Below are positions 24,698 to 34,330 of a DNA stretch of 64,000 bases, piece after piece; positions within the stretch are counted from its first letter, which is position 1; each line of letters starts with the position of its first letter. The notes under the pieces were generated by a model. It was not told the origin of the DNA. It ran no database searches and saw only the letters and a program-made list of their open reading frames with translations. Position numbers and translations under genes: made by a program. This DNA comes from DASUCS01 sp041166385 (GTDB taxonomy: Bacteria > Actinomycetota > Acidimicrobiia > Acidimicrobiales > JACDCH01), in the NCBI GenBank assembly GCA_041166385.1, contig JBEEFW010000106.1, forward strand, positions 1 to 64,000. The letters run 5' to 3'.

Positions 24698-25992
24698 GAC
24701 GTCTCGATCGTTCGTGGGGCCAGCGCAGCCCGCCCGACGAACGCAGCCGACTCGCCGAGCAGTTCTTCGATCCGTAAGAGCTGGTTGAACTTGGCGACGC
24801 GATCGGACCGTGCCGGCGCGCCCGCCTTGATCTGTCCACAGTTGGTGGCGACGGCGAGATCGGCGATGGTGGTGTCTTCAGTGTCGCCCGACCGGTGCGA
24901 CATCACCGACGTGTAGCCGGCCGAGGCCGCGAGGGCGACGGTGTCAAGCGTTTCGGTCAACGTGCCGATCTGATTCACCTTGATGAGAATCGAGTTCGCG
25001 ACGCCCGCGGCGATGCCGCGTGACAGCCGCTCGACGTTGGTGACGAACAAGTCGTCGCCGACCAGCTGGATCCGTCCGCCGAGCGCGTTCGTGAGCGCGG
25101 CCCAACCGTCCCAGTCCTCCTCCGCCATCCCGTCCTCGATCGAGATGATCGGGTAGTGGTCGACAAGGCCGCTCAGGTAGCCCGCCATCTCCGGCGGCGT
25201 GAGGCGACGGTTCTCGCTGGCCAACACGTACACGTTGCCCTCGACGTCGTAGATCTCCGACGTGGCCGGGTCGAGCGCGATCGCGATGTCGTCACCGGGT
25301 GTGTAGCCCGCACGCTCGATGGCCTCGACGAGGATCTGCACCGCCTCCTCGTTCGACTGCAGATCGGGAGCGAAGCCGCCCTCGTCGCCGACCGCAGTGG
25401 AGAGCCCGCGCTCGTGCAGCAGCGCCTTCAGCGCGTGATACGTCTCGGCACTCCAACGCAGCGCATCGGAGTACGACGCCGCGCCGACCGCCATGACCAT
25501 GAACTCCTGCAGGTCGACGTTGTTGTCCGCGTGCGCGCCACCGTTGATCACGTTCATCATCGGCACCGGCAGCACGTGCGCGTTGGCGCCGCCCACGTAA
25601 CGGAACAACGGAAGCTCGAGCTCGTCGGCGGCCGCCTTGGCGACGGCCAACGACACGCCGAGGATCGCGTTGGCGCCGAGCCGGCTCTTGTCGTCAGTTC
25701 CATCGAGGTCGAGCATCGTGAGGTCGACGGCCCGCTGGTCGAGGGCCTCGAGCCCGATCAGCGCGGCGGCGATCTCCCCACCGACGTGGCCAACGGCCTG
25801 GAGCACACCCTTGCCGCCGTACCGGTCCCCGCCATCGCGGAGCTCCGCCGCCTCGAACTGTCCCGTCGACGCACCGGACGGCACGATGGCCCGGCCCCGC
25901 GCCCCCGTCTCGAGGAACACCTCGACTTCGACCGTCGGATTGCCGCGCGAATCGAGCACCTCGCGTCCCAAGATGTGCTCGATGCTGGACAT
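24694..25992 (-). CDS. eno: Enolase
   Basis: A 432-residue phosphopyruvate hydratase (EC 4.2.1.11), converting 2-phosphoglycerate to phosphoenolpyruvate. It starts IEHILGREVLDSRGNPTVEV. The active-site parts are GASTGQFEA (flexible loop), NGGAHADNN with the catalytic His, VGDEGGFAPDL, the Mg-binding Asp/Glu in SIEDGMAEEDWDGW and VGDDLFVTN, the catalytic Lys in NSILIKVNQIGTLTET and the signature SHRSGDTEDTTIADLAVA. ATG 25992 gives the family N-terminus. It is the first gene of the eno-ftsB unit and is divergent from a large unknown gene across 114 nt. Confidence 0.97.
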   Translation of the reverse strand: MSSIEHILGREVLDSRGNPTVEVEVFLETGARGRAIVPSGASTGQFEAAELRDGGDRYGGKGVLQAVGHVGGEIAAALIGLEALDQRAVDLTMLDLDGTDDKSRLGANAILGVSLAVAKAAADELELPLFRYVGGANAHVLPVPMMNVINGGAHADNNVDLQEFMVMAVGAASYSDALRWSAETYHALKALLHERGLSTAVGDEGGFAPDLQSNEEAVQILVEAIERAGYTPGDDIAIALDPATSEIYDVEGNVYVLASENRRLTPPEMAGYLSGLVDHYPIISIEDGMAEEDWDGWAALTNALGGRIQLVGDDLFVTNVERLSRGIAAGVANSILIKVNQIGTLTETLDTVALAASAGYTSVMSHRSGDTEDTTIADLAVATNCGQIKAGAPARSDRVAKFNQLLRIEELLGESAAFVGRAALAPRTIETS

Positions 25993-26106
25993 CCGCCGGC
26001 GCTCCCGTCGGTCCGGTCGTGGTGTTGCTGTTGTTGACAGTGTTGGCAACGTTACTCCTGTTGCTGACGATGGTCTTGCCAGCAAAGGGTGTCGTAGCCT
26101 TGAGCC
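25993..26106. promoter_or_regulatory. Divergent intergenic region between eno and the 840-residue unknown gene
   Basis: This 114-nt gap must hold the eno promoter (minus) and that of the plus-strand gene. A TTGACA hexamer lies at 26034-26039 and a 9-bp palindrome GTTGGCAAC at 26042-26050, but no convincing -10 element stands at the right distance, so specific promoter calls are not made. Confidence 0.3.
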
Positions 26107-28629
26107 GTGGCCGTGCGGGTGGGACGCGAGACCGTGCAGCGGCTGGCCGCCGCCGGTGACACGTTCGCGCTCCAGGTCCGTTCCCCATCGGATTTGGGCG
26201 CCGCGATCGGCGCACTGAAGCTCGCTCGTGTCGACGTGCTGGGCCTCGCCGCTCGGACTCGGGCCACCACTGACGGTGACGCCGGGTGGGCCCCGGATCC
26301 CCCGACGGTGTCCTCGGTGGTCAACGCACCGGGTGGGCCCCTCTTCCTCGTCGAGAACCTCGACGCCGACGCCGGGCTGCTCGGGTCGATCCCCGAGGTC
26401 GTGGTCCGCCGGCTCGAGAAGGCGGGCGTCGAGTCGGCCACCGTCGACGTGCCGAAACGGGGCGGGCCCCTCGATGCGCTCGACGCCACCCCGCAGGCCG
26501 TGATCCTCCGGCTGTTTCCTCGGCCCCGCGGCCGGGCCACGACCCTGCCGCCGGACTGGCTCGACATCGCCTGCGAGTGGGTCACCGGCGATCTCGGCGG
26601 CGACGAGGCCACGCGGATGCGCGTGCTCGGCGTGGAGTTCGACGTACCCGCCGCGGAGGTGTCCGCGGTCGTCCACGACTGCGGGCTGGCCCGAGCGTGG
26701 TGTGATGCGGTCAACGGCGAACTCGACGACCGCGTGCGCGTTGCGAGCATCACGTTCGGCCGCCTACCGCACCTGGCCCTCGCCGCCGGTGGCCCGGAGG
26801 CCGATGACAACGGGCTCGTGGCCCGATTCCACCTGCTGCAAGAAGTCGCGCGCGAGCTGGCCGCGGACGTCGCGTACGGCTGCATCGACTTCGAGCCGAC
26901 GTTCGAGGGCTTGGCGCTCGGTCTGAGCCCGGCCGGGTGGCAGACCCAGGGCGGTGCGCCCCCGAACGTGATCGCGCGCGAGCTGATCGACGAGCGTGTC
27001 CCCGACGCGTATCCCTACCAAGTGCTCGGTCCTGCGCACGTCGCCCGTCTCAGCGAAACCAATCTGGCGTTCGAGTCGCTCGGCGAAGGACGTGTCGAGC
27101 TCACGCTCGACGAACCGGATTCATGGCTCCCGGGCCGGCCAGAGCGCGACGACGCGCAGGCTCAGGGGTGGGACGTGCTCGCGCCCTGCCTGGTGCTCGA
27201 GGACGATCTCGCCGCGCTGGTCGAGGCGCGCGGTACGGGAACAGGCACCGCCATGGTCGATGTCGCGGAGAGCGAAGCCGACATTGCCGCGCTCGACTCG
27301 ATTCCCGACCTCGACGCGATCGTGCTCGAGCGTTCCGCCCACTCGCGACGCGGTATGAAGCTGACGTTGCTGGAGCTGGTCAGCTGGCTCAATCACGAAT
27401 CGCACAGCGATCTTCCGCCGTCGGTGTCGCCAGTGCTCTCGACCTTCGCCCGATGGCTGGCCGCAGGGTTCGACAATGAAGACCGTCAAGCGTTGAAGGC
27501 CATCGCGCCGCGCCTCATCGGCACCGGCCCGGCCGATCCGGCCGAGGAGCGGGCACGGCAGTGGCTCTCGACCGAGTGGTTGGTACGCGTGCAGGCACCG
27601 TCATGGCTGCGCGCCGCCGGTCTGCTCGAGGCCGGAGATCGTCTCGAATCGCTCGGCCGCCTCACCGACGACCTCGAGCTGGTGCGCGCGGTCGACATCT
27701 TGGGAACCGCCATCACCATCGCGAGCCGGCGGATCGACATCACGGCATCGATCGTCAGTGACGACGAAGTCCGGCGCAGCGTGCCCGACGAGGAGATCGT
27801 CTGGAAGGCCTGGGAGCGCGTCACCGAGACCACCGGTTACGTGGCGGCGTCAGAGGCCGCCACCCACGGCGCACCCGCAGAGCTCACCTACGCCACGGAC
27901 CTGCGCGTGATCGAGTGCTCGCGCGATCCGCGCGCGCGAGACGAGCTCGAGGAGTCGCGGCAGTCCGTCGGCGACACCGCTTGGACGACCGCCTTGCACG
28001 CCGTCGCCGACGAAGCGTGGGAGCAGGGTTGGCGCGCGGCGGATCAGGCGGCGCGAGAGCTCTCGGGCTTCACGATCCGCGTCGAGATGGGACGGATCGC
28101 GAAGACGGTGCTCACCCGCGATGCAGCGCGCGACGAGGACCCAGAAACCGCGCTCGAGCTGGCGGACCAGGCGGCACGCGATTCGCTGACGCGCGCCGTT
28201 CTCGCCGGTGGTGCTTTCAGCGACGAGCATCCATGGGATGCCGCTCGGAATGCCGCGCGAGCCTCCGAAGGCGGTAACCAGTGGTCGGTCGTCAGCGACG
28301 AAGCCCGTCGGGCGATCGGCGAGGATGCGTGGGCGCAGGCGATGGCGGACGCACGCGCCGTCGTGACCGAGCTGCTGAGCGATGCTCCTGACACCGTTTC
28401 CCGAGTCGTCATCGCCGCCGTCGCACGGGAGGCATCGAGCGCCGCGGCGCGCGGCGTCGCGCTACGGGCAAGCGCAGTCGCGCGCGCCCACGGCGGAGAT
28501 CACACCGAGGCCGAGGCCGCGGCCCACGAGGCGCTGCAACGCATCGCCATCGGACTCCAAGCCCAGGCACTCGTGCTGCTCGACGGTCTGATCGATGTCG
28601 AGGTCCCGGCGGCTATTCCTGCTCAGTAG
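26107..28629 (+). CDS. Large protein of unknown function (840 residues)
   Basis: I do not recognise this protein. No signal peptide, membrane helix or nucleotide-binding motif is evident, so it is probably cytoplasmic. Residues 1-330 read as an alpha/beta region (AAIGALKLARVDVLGL, GPLFLVENLDADAGLL, DDRVRVASITFGRLPHLALA). Residues 350-480 are mixed, and 480-840 are almost entirely helical, Ala/Glu/Arg-rich, with recurrent tryptophans in similar helix contexts (EIVWKAWERV, TAWTTALHAVADEAWEQGWRAADQA, DEHPWDAARNAARA, DAWAQAMADARAV), suggesting helical repeats. GTG 26107 is the first plausible start. The 3' end overlaps the mazG end by 17 nt. It stands alone, divergent from eno. Confidence 0.78.
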   Translation: MAVRVGRETVQRLAAAGDTFALQVRSPSDLGAAIGALKLARVDVLGLAARTRATTDGDAGWAPDPPTVSSVVNAPGGPLFLVENLDADAGLLGSIPEVVVRRLEKAGVESATVDVPKRGGPLDALDATPQAVILRLFPRPRGRATTLPPDWLDIACEWVTGDLGGDEATRMRVLGVEFDVPAAEVSAVVHDCGLARAWCDAVNGELDDRVRVASITFGRLPHLALAAGGPEADDNGLVARFHLLQEVARELAADVAYGCIDFEPTFEGLALGLSPAGWQTQGGAPPNVIARELIDERVPDAYPYQVLGPAHVARLSETNLAFESLGEGRVELTLDEPDSWLPGRPERDDAQAQGWDVLAPCLVLEDDLAALVEARGTGTGTAMVDVAESEADIAALDSIPDLDAIVLERSAHSRRGMKLTLLELVSWLNHESHSDLPPSVSPVLSTFARWLAAGFDNEDRQALKAIAPRLIGTGPADPAEERARQWLSTEWLVRVQAPSWLRAAGLLEAGDRLESLGRLTDDLELVRAVDILGTAITIASRRIDITASIVSDDEVRRSVPDEEIVWKAWERVTETTGYVAASEAATHGAPAELTYATDLRVIECSRDPRARDELEESRQSVGDTAWTTALHAVADEAWEQGWRAADQAARELSGFTIRVEMGRIAKTVLTRDAARDEDPETALELADQAARDSLTRAVLAGGAFSDEHPWDAARNAARASEGGNQWSVVSDEARRAIGEDAWAQAMADARAVVTELLSDAPDTVSRVVIAAVAREASSAAARGVALRASAVARAHGGDHTEAEAAAHEALQRIAIGLQAQALVLLDGLIDVEVPAAIPAQ

Positions 28630-29746
28630 TGCTGTCTCGATTCGACCAGCGTTCCCAGGCTTCCAAGGCCATCGACTGCGCTATGCCCTTCGGCCGGTAA
28701 CTGGGAGCAGATTTCTTGATCTGTTCCCAGTTACGCATCACCGCACCGGCATCGTCGGCCTGGACATCGGCGAATACGTGTGGATGGCGCGTGACGAGCT
28801 TGTCGTGGATCCCGCGGGCGACGTCGGCCAGCGTGAACGCGCCGTGCTCGCCGGCGAGCGTCGCATGGAAGCAGATCTGGAACAACAGATCGCCGAGCTC
28901 CTCCTCGAGGTGCTCGTAGCCCTCGCCGGTCTCGGGGTCGAGGAGCTCGATCGCCTCCAGCACTTCGTACGTCTCTTCGAGGAGGTGACGAGTCAGGGTC
29001 TTGTGCGTCTGCTCGCGATCCCACGGGCACCGCTCTCGCAACACGTGCACCAACTCGTCGAAGCGCGCCACCTCCGACGCCACCGCGGGCGCGCCCGTGT
29101 CGATCCACAGCGAGGTGAGGTGGTCCGGCGTAACGGAACGGTCGAGCTCGCTGCGCTCGACGGTCGTGATCGCCTCATCGGCCGCGCCGAGCCGTTGGAG
29201 CACAACGATCGGCGGGCCGTCGAGATCGATCGAGAGCTTCACGTCGGAGAGCACCGTTTGGCTGTCGCATTGCGCGACGAGCAGCGGACCTCGCTCCCCC
29301 GCGGCCTCGACCGCGAAGCGGTGGCCGTCGATGATGCGAGCGCCGGCGTCTACCGGATCCACGCCGAGCCGCGTCCACGCGAGGTCGGCGAAGGACAGCG
29401 ACGGCAGCACGTCGAGCTCGATGCGCTTCGCCGCGGCTTCGACGCGCAGCAACGCGACCGTGCGCTCGGCCACTGCCGGAGATCCGGGGACGGCATACAA
29501 CACCTCCCCGTGCTCGCCCGCCGAGGTCACGAGGCGTTCGACGATCGCTCGATACACCTCGTCGAGTGACGCCGCGCGTTCGTAGAGGTCGTCGAACGAC
29601 TCGGCGGGCTCGGCCATCGACGCCGCCGGGTGCCGCGTGGTGCGCAGAAAGCGAACGTGCACTCGCCCGATCGCGGCAGCAGTCGAAGTGGTGACGAGTT
29701 CGGGTCCAGCCGGGCCGAGACCCACGACTGTGACCCGCGGGGTCAC
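28613..29746 (-). CDS. mazG: MazG nucleotide pyrophosphohydrolase with N-terminal tetrapyrrole-methylase-like domain
   Basis: A 377-residue fusion like YabN. Residues 1-220 are a SAM-dependent tetrapyrrole-methylase-like domain (RVTVVGLGPAGPELVTT at the start, HGEVLYAVPGSPAVAERTV near 95). Residues 235-377 are the MazG domain: LRERCPWDREQTHKTL, HLLEETYEVLEAIELLD, and EELGDLLFQICFHATLA with the Glu/Asp metal ligands. MazG hydrolyses NTPs and damaged nucleotides and lowers (p)ppGpp in E. coli. Only one MazG repeat is present; the protein ends where the second repeat of the E. coli enzyme would begin, as in mycobacteria. GTG 29746 overlaps the upstream lipoprotein stop. Confidence 0.9.
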   Translation of the reverse strand: MTPRVTVVGLGPAGPELVTTSTAAAIGRVHVRFLRTTRHPAASMAEPAESFDDLYERAASLDEVYRAIVERLVTSAGEHGEVLYAVPGSPAVAERTVALLRVEAAAKRIELDVLPSLSFADLAWTRLGVDPVDAGARIIDGHRFAVEAAGERGPLLVAQCDSQTVLSDVKLSIDLDGPPIVVLQRLGAADEAITTVERSELDRSVTPDHLTSLWIDTGAPAVASEVARFDELVHVLRERCPWDREQTHKTLTRHLLEETYEVLEAIELLDPETGEGYEHLEEELGDLLFQICFHATLAGEHGAFTLADVARGIHDKLVTRHPHVFADVQADDAGAVMRNWEQIKKSAPSYRPKGIAQSMALEAWERWSNRDSTTEQE

Positions 29747-30774
29747 GGCGAGTCGGAGGCAGACGACAGCGGCGACGACGACCCCTGATCGACCGCCGCG
29801 GTCGGTGGCGTGATCTGGAACGTCGTCGCGTCGAACGTGCCGTAGCGAGGGTCGATCGTCACCTGCGCGGCGGAGCGCGCCTGCGACAGCCACTGGCTGA
29901 ACGCCTGGCTGGCGGCCGTGCTGGCGAGCTCGTCGGCCTGCGCCTGCACTTCATCGAGCGATGCCACCTGCCGACCGGTCAGCTTCAGGATGCTGACACC
30001 GGTCTGACCCGGAATGGGATCGAGGACGTCGCCGACGTTCGCGCGCTGCAACACCTGCACGAGACTGGCGTTGAAGCGGCCGGCCAGCACGCAGCCGGCG
30101 TCGCCGTTGGTCGCCTTGGTCGCCTCGTCGACCGACACCTGCTGCACAAGCGTGGCGAAGTCGGCTCCGGCGCGCAGTTGCGCGACCACGGAGTCGGCCG
30201 TGGCTTGATCCGGCACGGCGATGAGCGAGATGCACATCTTGGTGAAGTCGTCAGGATGGTTGGCGTAGTAGGTGTCGGCCTCGTTACCGCACTGTGCTCC
30301 AGCGAGATCGGTCTCGAGCGCCAGCAGCTCGGTGTTCCGGCGGACGAGCACGTCCTGGTACGACGTCGGGAACTTGGCCAGCAGCGCCTCGCCCTTGGTG
30401 GCGTCGCCGTTGCCGATCTGCAGCATCGCCTCGTTCCTGGCTCGGAGGCGGCAGGCGTCGGTCACGCCGAGCTTCCGCTTCGCGAACTCGTCGTGCACGA
30501 GGGAGTAGTAGATGTCTTGGAGGAGAACCTGGGACACGAAGCCGGCGTCGTACGAGCCAGGAGTCGCGCCCGTCACGGTCGCCCCACCCGCGCTGGCATT
30601 CGACTGGAGACCGTTGAGGTAGTCGGTGTTCGCGCTGATGGCGTTCAGTTCGTCGACCAGGTCGCTGGTCGGGATCTTCGAGCCGTTGACGGTGGCCGCG
30701 GGCGCGCTCGACTTCTCGGCGCAGGCCGCACCGAGGGCGACCGTGCAGAGGACAAGCGCGGCAAGGCGTTTCAC
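29743..30774 (-). CDS. SurA/PpiC-type peptidyl-prolyl isomerase lipoprotein
   Basis: A 343-residue exported lipoprotein. The signal peptide MKRLAALVLCTVALGAAC has a lipobox ending at Cys18. The N-terminal SurA-like helical region begins PAATVNGSKIPTSDLVDELNAI. A PPIC parvulin-type rotamase domain spans about residues 180-275 (CISLIAVPDQATADSVVAQLRAGADFATLVQQVSVD, then VGDVLDPIPGQTGVSILKLTGR). A chaperone or foldase for secreted proteins is expected. Two extra cysteines in the isomerase region (DAGCVLAG, TKMCISL) could pair. It overlaps mfd upstream and mazG downstream, each by 4 nt. Confidence 0.85.
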   Translation of the reverse strand: MKRLAALVLCTVALGAACAEKSSAPAATVNGSKIPTSDLVDELNAISANTDYLNGLQSNASAGGATVTGATPGSYDAGFVSQVLLQDIYYSLVHDEFAKRKLGVTDACRLRARNEAMLQIGNGDATKGEALLAKFPTSYQDVLVRRNTELLALETDLAGAQCGNEADTYYANHPDDFTKMCISLIAVPDQATADSVVAQLRAGADFATLVQQVSVDEATKATNGDAGCVLAGRFNASLVQVLQRANVGDVLDPIPGQTGVSILKLTGRQVASLDEVQAQADELASTAASQAFSQWLSQARSAAQVTIDPRYGTFDATTFQITPPTAAVDQGSSSPLSSASDSP

Positions 30775-33700
30775 GAGCCGCCGAGGTTAGAGGGTTCGTC
30801 GGGCGCGACGGAATCGGGGGGAACCAGCGTCTGAAGGAACGTGACGAGCCCTTCCACCAGCTCGCCGGGCTTGCGTACCGGCAGCTGCAGCTGCTTCGCC
30901 TCCGGCTTGTAGACGGCTTCCTCCACCAGGCGAGCGAGGCGGACCTCCTGGCTGACCTTCAGCTCCAGCGGGCTGAGGCGCACGATGTACGCGGGACCGC
31001 CGAACCCTGGTCCCTTGCTCACGTTGATCTCGCGGATGCCCGTGCGAGCGCACTCGGCCCGCAGTCGAGCCACGTCGAGCAACGCCGCGGCCGTCGGCGG
31101 CACCGGGCCGTACCGGTCCTCCCACTCCGCACGGATGTCCACGACCTCTTCCCGCGTCGTGACCGCCGCGAGCCGGCGGTAGGCCTCGAGCCGGAGGTCT
31201 TCCCGAACGACGTAGTCCTTGGGCAGGTTGGCGTCGATCGGCAGGTCGAGCTTGATCTCCGCGGGCTCGCGCAGCGGCTCACCCTTCAACTCGGCGACGG
31301 CTTCGTTCACCATCTGGCAGTACAGGTCGTACCCGACCGCAGCGATGTGGCCGGACTGGCCGGTGCCCAGCAAGTTGCCCGCGCCGCGGATCTCGAGGTC
31401 GCGCATGGCGATCTTGAATCCACTGCCCAGCTCGGTCGTCTCGCCGATCGTCTTGAGGCGCTCGTAGGCCTCTTCCGTGAGCGGCTTCTCGGGCGGGTAG
31501 AAGAGGTAGGCGTACGCCCGCATCCCGGCTCGCCCGACGCGGCCGCGGAGCTGATGCAGCTGGCCGAGCCCGAGCCGGTCGGCTCGATCGACGACGAGCG
31601 TGTTCACCGTCGGCATGTCGATGCCGGACTCGATGATCGTCGTGCACACGAGCACGTCGTACTCGCCCTGCCAGAAGTCGAGCACGACCTTCTCGAGCGT
31701 TCCTTCGTCCATCTGCCCGTGGGCGACGGCAACCCGCGCTTCGGGCACGAGCTCGCGGATGCCGGCCGCGGTGTGCTCGATGTCCATCACGCGGTTGTGC
31801 ACGAAGAACACCTGGCCTTCACGCAGCAACTCGCGCCGGATCGCCTCGCCGGCGGCCCGCTCGTCGTAGGCGCCGACGTACGTGAGGATCGGCTGTCGCT
31901 CGGCCGGCGGGGTGTTGAGCAGCGTGAGATCGCGGATCCCGGTGAGGCTCATCTCCAACGTGCGCGGGATCGGTGTCGCCGTGAGCGTGAGCACATCAAT
32001 GTCGGTCTTGAACTCCTTGATGCGCTCCTTGTGACTCACACCGAAGCGTTGCTCTTCGTCGACGACCAACAGACCGAGGTTCTTGAAATGGATGTCGTCG
32101 GACAGCAGTCGGTGCGTACCGATCACGAGGTCGACGGTGCCGTCGGCGAGGCCTTGCACGACCTTCTCCGCCTGCTTCGGCGTGAGAAATCGCGAGAGCA
32201 CCTCGACGCGCACGGGATAGCCCGAGAACCGCTCGGCGAACGTCTGGCCGTGCTGCTGCGCGAGCAGCGTCGTCGGTACGAGCACGGCCACTTGCTTGCC
32301 GTCCTGCACGGCCTTGAACGCGGCGCGAATGGCCACCTCGGTCTTGCCGAAGCCGACGTCACCGCACACCAGGCGATCCATCGGTCGCGCCTGCTCCATG
32401 TCGGCTTTCACGTCGACGATCGCCTGCATCTGGTCGACGGTCTCCTGGTACGGGAACGCGTCTTCGAGCTCTCGTTGCCACGGCGTGTCCGTCGGAAACG
32501 CGTGGCCCGGACTGTGCACGCGGGTCTGGTACAGCACGACGAGCTCTTGCGCGATCTGCGTGACCTCGGCCTTCACCCTGGCCTTGGTCTTGGCCCAGTC
32601 GGCGCCGCCAAGCTTGCTGAGCGTCGGCTGCTCGCCGCCGGTGTAGTGACGGACGGTGTCGATCTGGTCGGAGGGGACGTAGAGCTTGTCGTCGCCGCGG
32701 TACTCGAGCAGGAGGTAGTCGCGCTCGACGCCGTTGATGGCGCGCTTCACCATGCCACCAAATCGCGCGACGCCGTGCTGGTGGTGCACGACGTAGTCGC
32801 CGGGAGACAGGTCGTCGAAGAACTTCGCAGCGTCGGTGCGCCGACGCGTGCGGGCCGGACGGTGGGCCCGCCGCCGGCCGGTGAGATCGGCTTCGGCCAG
32901 CACGGCGAGCTTGATCGCCGGGAGGATGAAGCCACGCTCCAACGACGCAATCTCGAGTTCGGGCTCGAGGCCGTGCTCGTCGAGCAGCCGGCGGATGCGA
33001 CTGGCAGATGCCTCGTTGTCGGCGCCGACGACGATGCGGTAGCCCTGCTGGCGCAAGTTGGCCAGCTGGCTCATGAGGCGATCGCCGTTGCCGACGACGG
33101 GATCCCAGCCCATCGCCTGGATGGTCGTGACGCTTGGCCCTTCCGGCGCGACCGTCATCGTCCAGGCCGGCGCGTCGGTGTGCGCGAGGAGCCGATCGAA
33201 CGGCATGTGCAGGCTCGGGAACTCGGTGGTGCCCGCGACGTCGGCGCCCCACGTCTTCGCCAGGGTGCGGGCCAGGTCGGCCTCTTCAGCGAGGATGTCG
33301 GCGGCGCGATCGCGGAGCCGTTTTGGCTCGACGAGGATGATCTGCGCGTCGGCCGGCAGGAGGTCGAGCAGCACGTGTTCGCGATCTGCGAGCCACGGCA
33401 ACCACGACTCCATACCATCGAAGGTCAGTCCGTTGGCCAGGCGCTCCCACTGCTCGCGTCCCCACGGCTCGCGGGCGATGAGGCGGTCCGCGCGCTCGCG
33501 GACTTCGTCGCTCGGCAAGAGCTCGCGAGACGGGAAAATGACGACACGGTCGAGCGCGTCCGTCGAGCGCTGGTCGCTCACCGAGAAGTCACTGAGCCGG
33601 TCGATCTCGTCGCCCCAGAGGTCGACGCGCACGGGCGTGTCCGCCGTCGACGGGAAGATGTCGACGATCGAGCCACGCACCGCGACCTCGCCTCGGTGCT

Positions 33701-34199
33701 CGACCTGCTCCTCACGGCGGTAGCCCGCCTGCACCAGCGCGGACACGAGCTCGTCGCGGTCGCGTCGCTGCCCGATCTCGACCTCGATCGGTTCGACCTT
33801 CTCGACGTCAGGCCCGAGACGTTGGGCCAGCGCCCGGATCGGCGCGATCACGACGTCGGGCGCGCGCTTCGGGTCGAGCAGCCGCCAGATCGTGCGCAGT
33901 CGCCGGCCCATCGTCTCGACGCCGGGGCTCACCCGCTCGAACGGCAGCGTCTCCCAGGCGGGGAACAGGTCGACACGGTCAGGGCCGAGGAAGGCACCGA
34001 GGTCGTGGGCCAGGCGCTCGCCGTCCGCCGTCGTCGGCACGGCGACCAGATACGGGCGGCGCCTCGTGGTCTCCACGAGCCCGGCGATCGTGAACGCTCG
34101 AGCCGGCTCGGGTACGGCGATGAGCGCGTTCGTCCGCCCCCGAACTTCCAAGAGGGCGGGGTCGTCGCGTAGCAGCTTCGGTAGATCGAACAAACTCAT
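30771..34199 (-). CDS. mfd: Transcription-repair coupling factor
   Basis: A 1142-residue Mfd. The UvrB-like N-terminal homology module starts after MSLFDLPKLL. The RNA polymerase interaction domain follows near residue 470 (LSPGDYVVHHQHGVARFGGM), and the RecG-like translocase has Walker A VCGDVGFGKTEVAIRAA, Walker B VVDEEQRFGVSHKE and the motif GRVGRAGMRAYAYLFYPP near 910. It removes RNA polymerase stalled at lesions and recruits UvrA. The ATG at 34199 gives the usual N-terminus; a longer frame begins upstream with an Arg-rich stretch and is not needed. It leads the mfd-PPIase-mazG unit; the upstream gene is separated by a terminator. Confidence 0.97.
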   Translation of the reverse strand: MSLFDLPKLLRDDPALLEVRGRTNALIAVPEPARAFTIAGLVETTRRRPYLVAVPTTADGERLAHDLGAFLGPDRVDLFPAWETLPFERVSPGVETMGRRLRTIWRLLDPKRAPDVVIAPIRALAQRLGPDVEKVEPIEVEIGQRRDRDELVSALVQAGYRREEQVEHRGEVAVRGSIVDIFPSTADTPVRVDLWGDEIDRLSDFSVSDQRSTDALDRVVIFPSRELLPSDEVRERADRLIAREPWGREQWERLANGLTFDGMESWLPWLADREHVLLDLLPADAQIILVEPKRLRDRAADILAEEADLARTLAKTWGADVAGTTEFPSLHMPFDRLLAHTDAPAWTMTVAPEGPSVTTIQAMGWDPVVGNGDRLMSQLANLRQQGYRIVVGADNEASASRIRRLLDEHGLEPELEIASLERGFILPAIKLAVLAEADLTGRRRAHRPARTRRRTDAAKFFDDLSPGDYVVHHQHGVARFGGMVKRAINGVERDYLLLEYRGDDKLYVPSDQIDTVRHYTGGEQPTLSKLGGADWAKTKARVKAEVTQIAQELVVLYQTRVHSPGHAFPTDTPWQRELEDAFPYQETVDQMQAIVDVKADMEQARPMDRLVCGDVGFGKTEVAIRAAFKAVQDGKQVAVLVPTTLLAQQHGQTFAERFSGYPVRVEVLSRFLTPKQAEKVVQGLADGTVDLVIGTHRLLSDDIHFKNLGLLVVDEEQRFGVSHKERIKEFKTDIDVLTLTATPIPRTLEMSLTGIRDLTLLNTPPAERQPILTYVGAYDERAAGEAIRRELLREGQVFFVHNRVMDIEHTAAGIRELVPEARVAVAHGQMDEGTLEKVVLDFWQGEYDVLVCTTIIESGIDMPTVNTLVVDRADRLGLGQLHQLRGRVGRAGMRAYAYLFYPPEKPLTEEAYERLKTIGETTELGSGFKIAMRDLEIRGAGNLLGTGQSGHIAAVGYDLYCQMVNEAVAELKGEPLREPAEIKLDLPIDANLPKDYVVREDLRLEAYRRLAAVTTREEVVDIRAEWEDRYGPVPPTAAALLDVARLRAECARTGIREINVSKGPGFGGPAYIVRLSPLELKVSQEVRLARLVEEAVYKPEAKQLQLPVRKPGELVEGLVTFLQTLVPPDSVAPDEPSNLGGS

Positions 34200-34265
34200 C
34201 GACAGCCGAACAACCCTACCGGCGGTCGGTGCCAAGGCCGCCCGAGGTCGTGGCTTCGCCACGAC

Positions 34266-34311
34266 CGACATTGTTTGGTGATTCGATGCATCGAATTACC
34301 AAACAATGTCG
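34266..34311. terminator. Near-perfect 46-nt palindrome after the GNAT gene
   Basis: Arms at 34266-34287 and 34290-34311 pair over 22 positions with one G-T wobble and a 2-nt centre (GATGCATC core). It lies 20 nt after the stop of the minus-strand GNAT gene at 34331 and 67 nt upstream of the mfd start, so it can terminate GNAT transcription and insulate mfd. It is AT-rich in a GC-rich context. Confidence 0.7.
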
Positions 34312-34330
34312 CCTCCGGCTCGGGTGACTT

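Noticed and set aside
31347..34172. 941-codon open frame antisense to mfd
   Set aside because: Shadow frame; mfd is complete and strongly conserved on the other strand.
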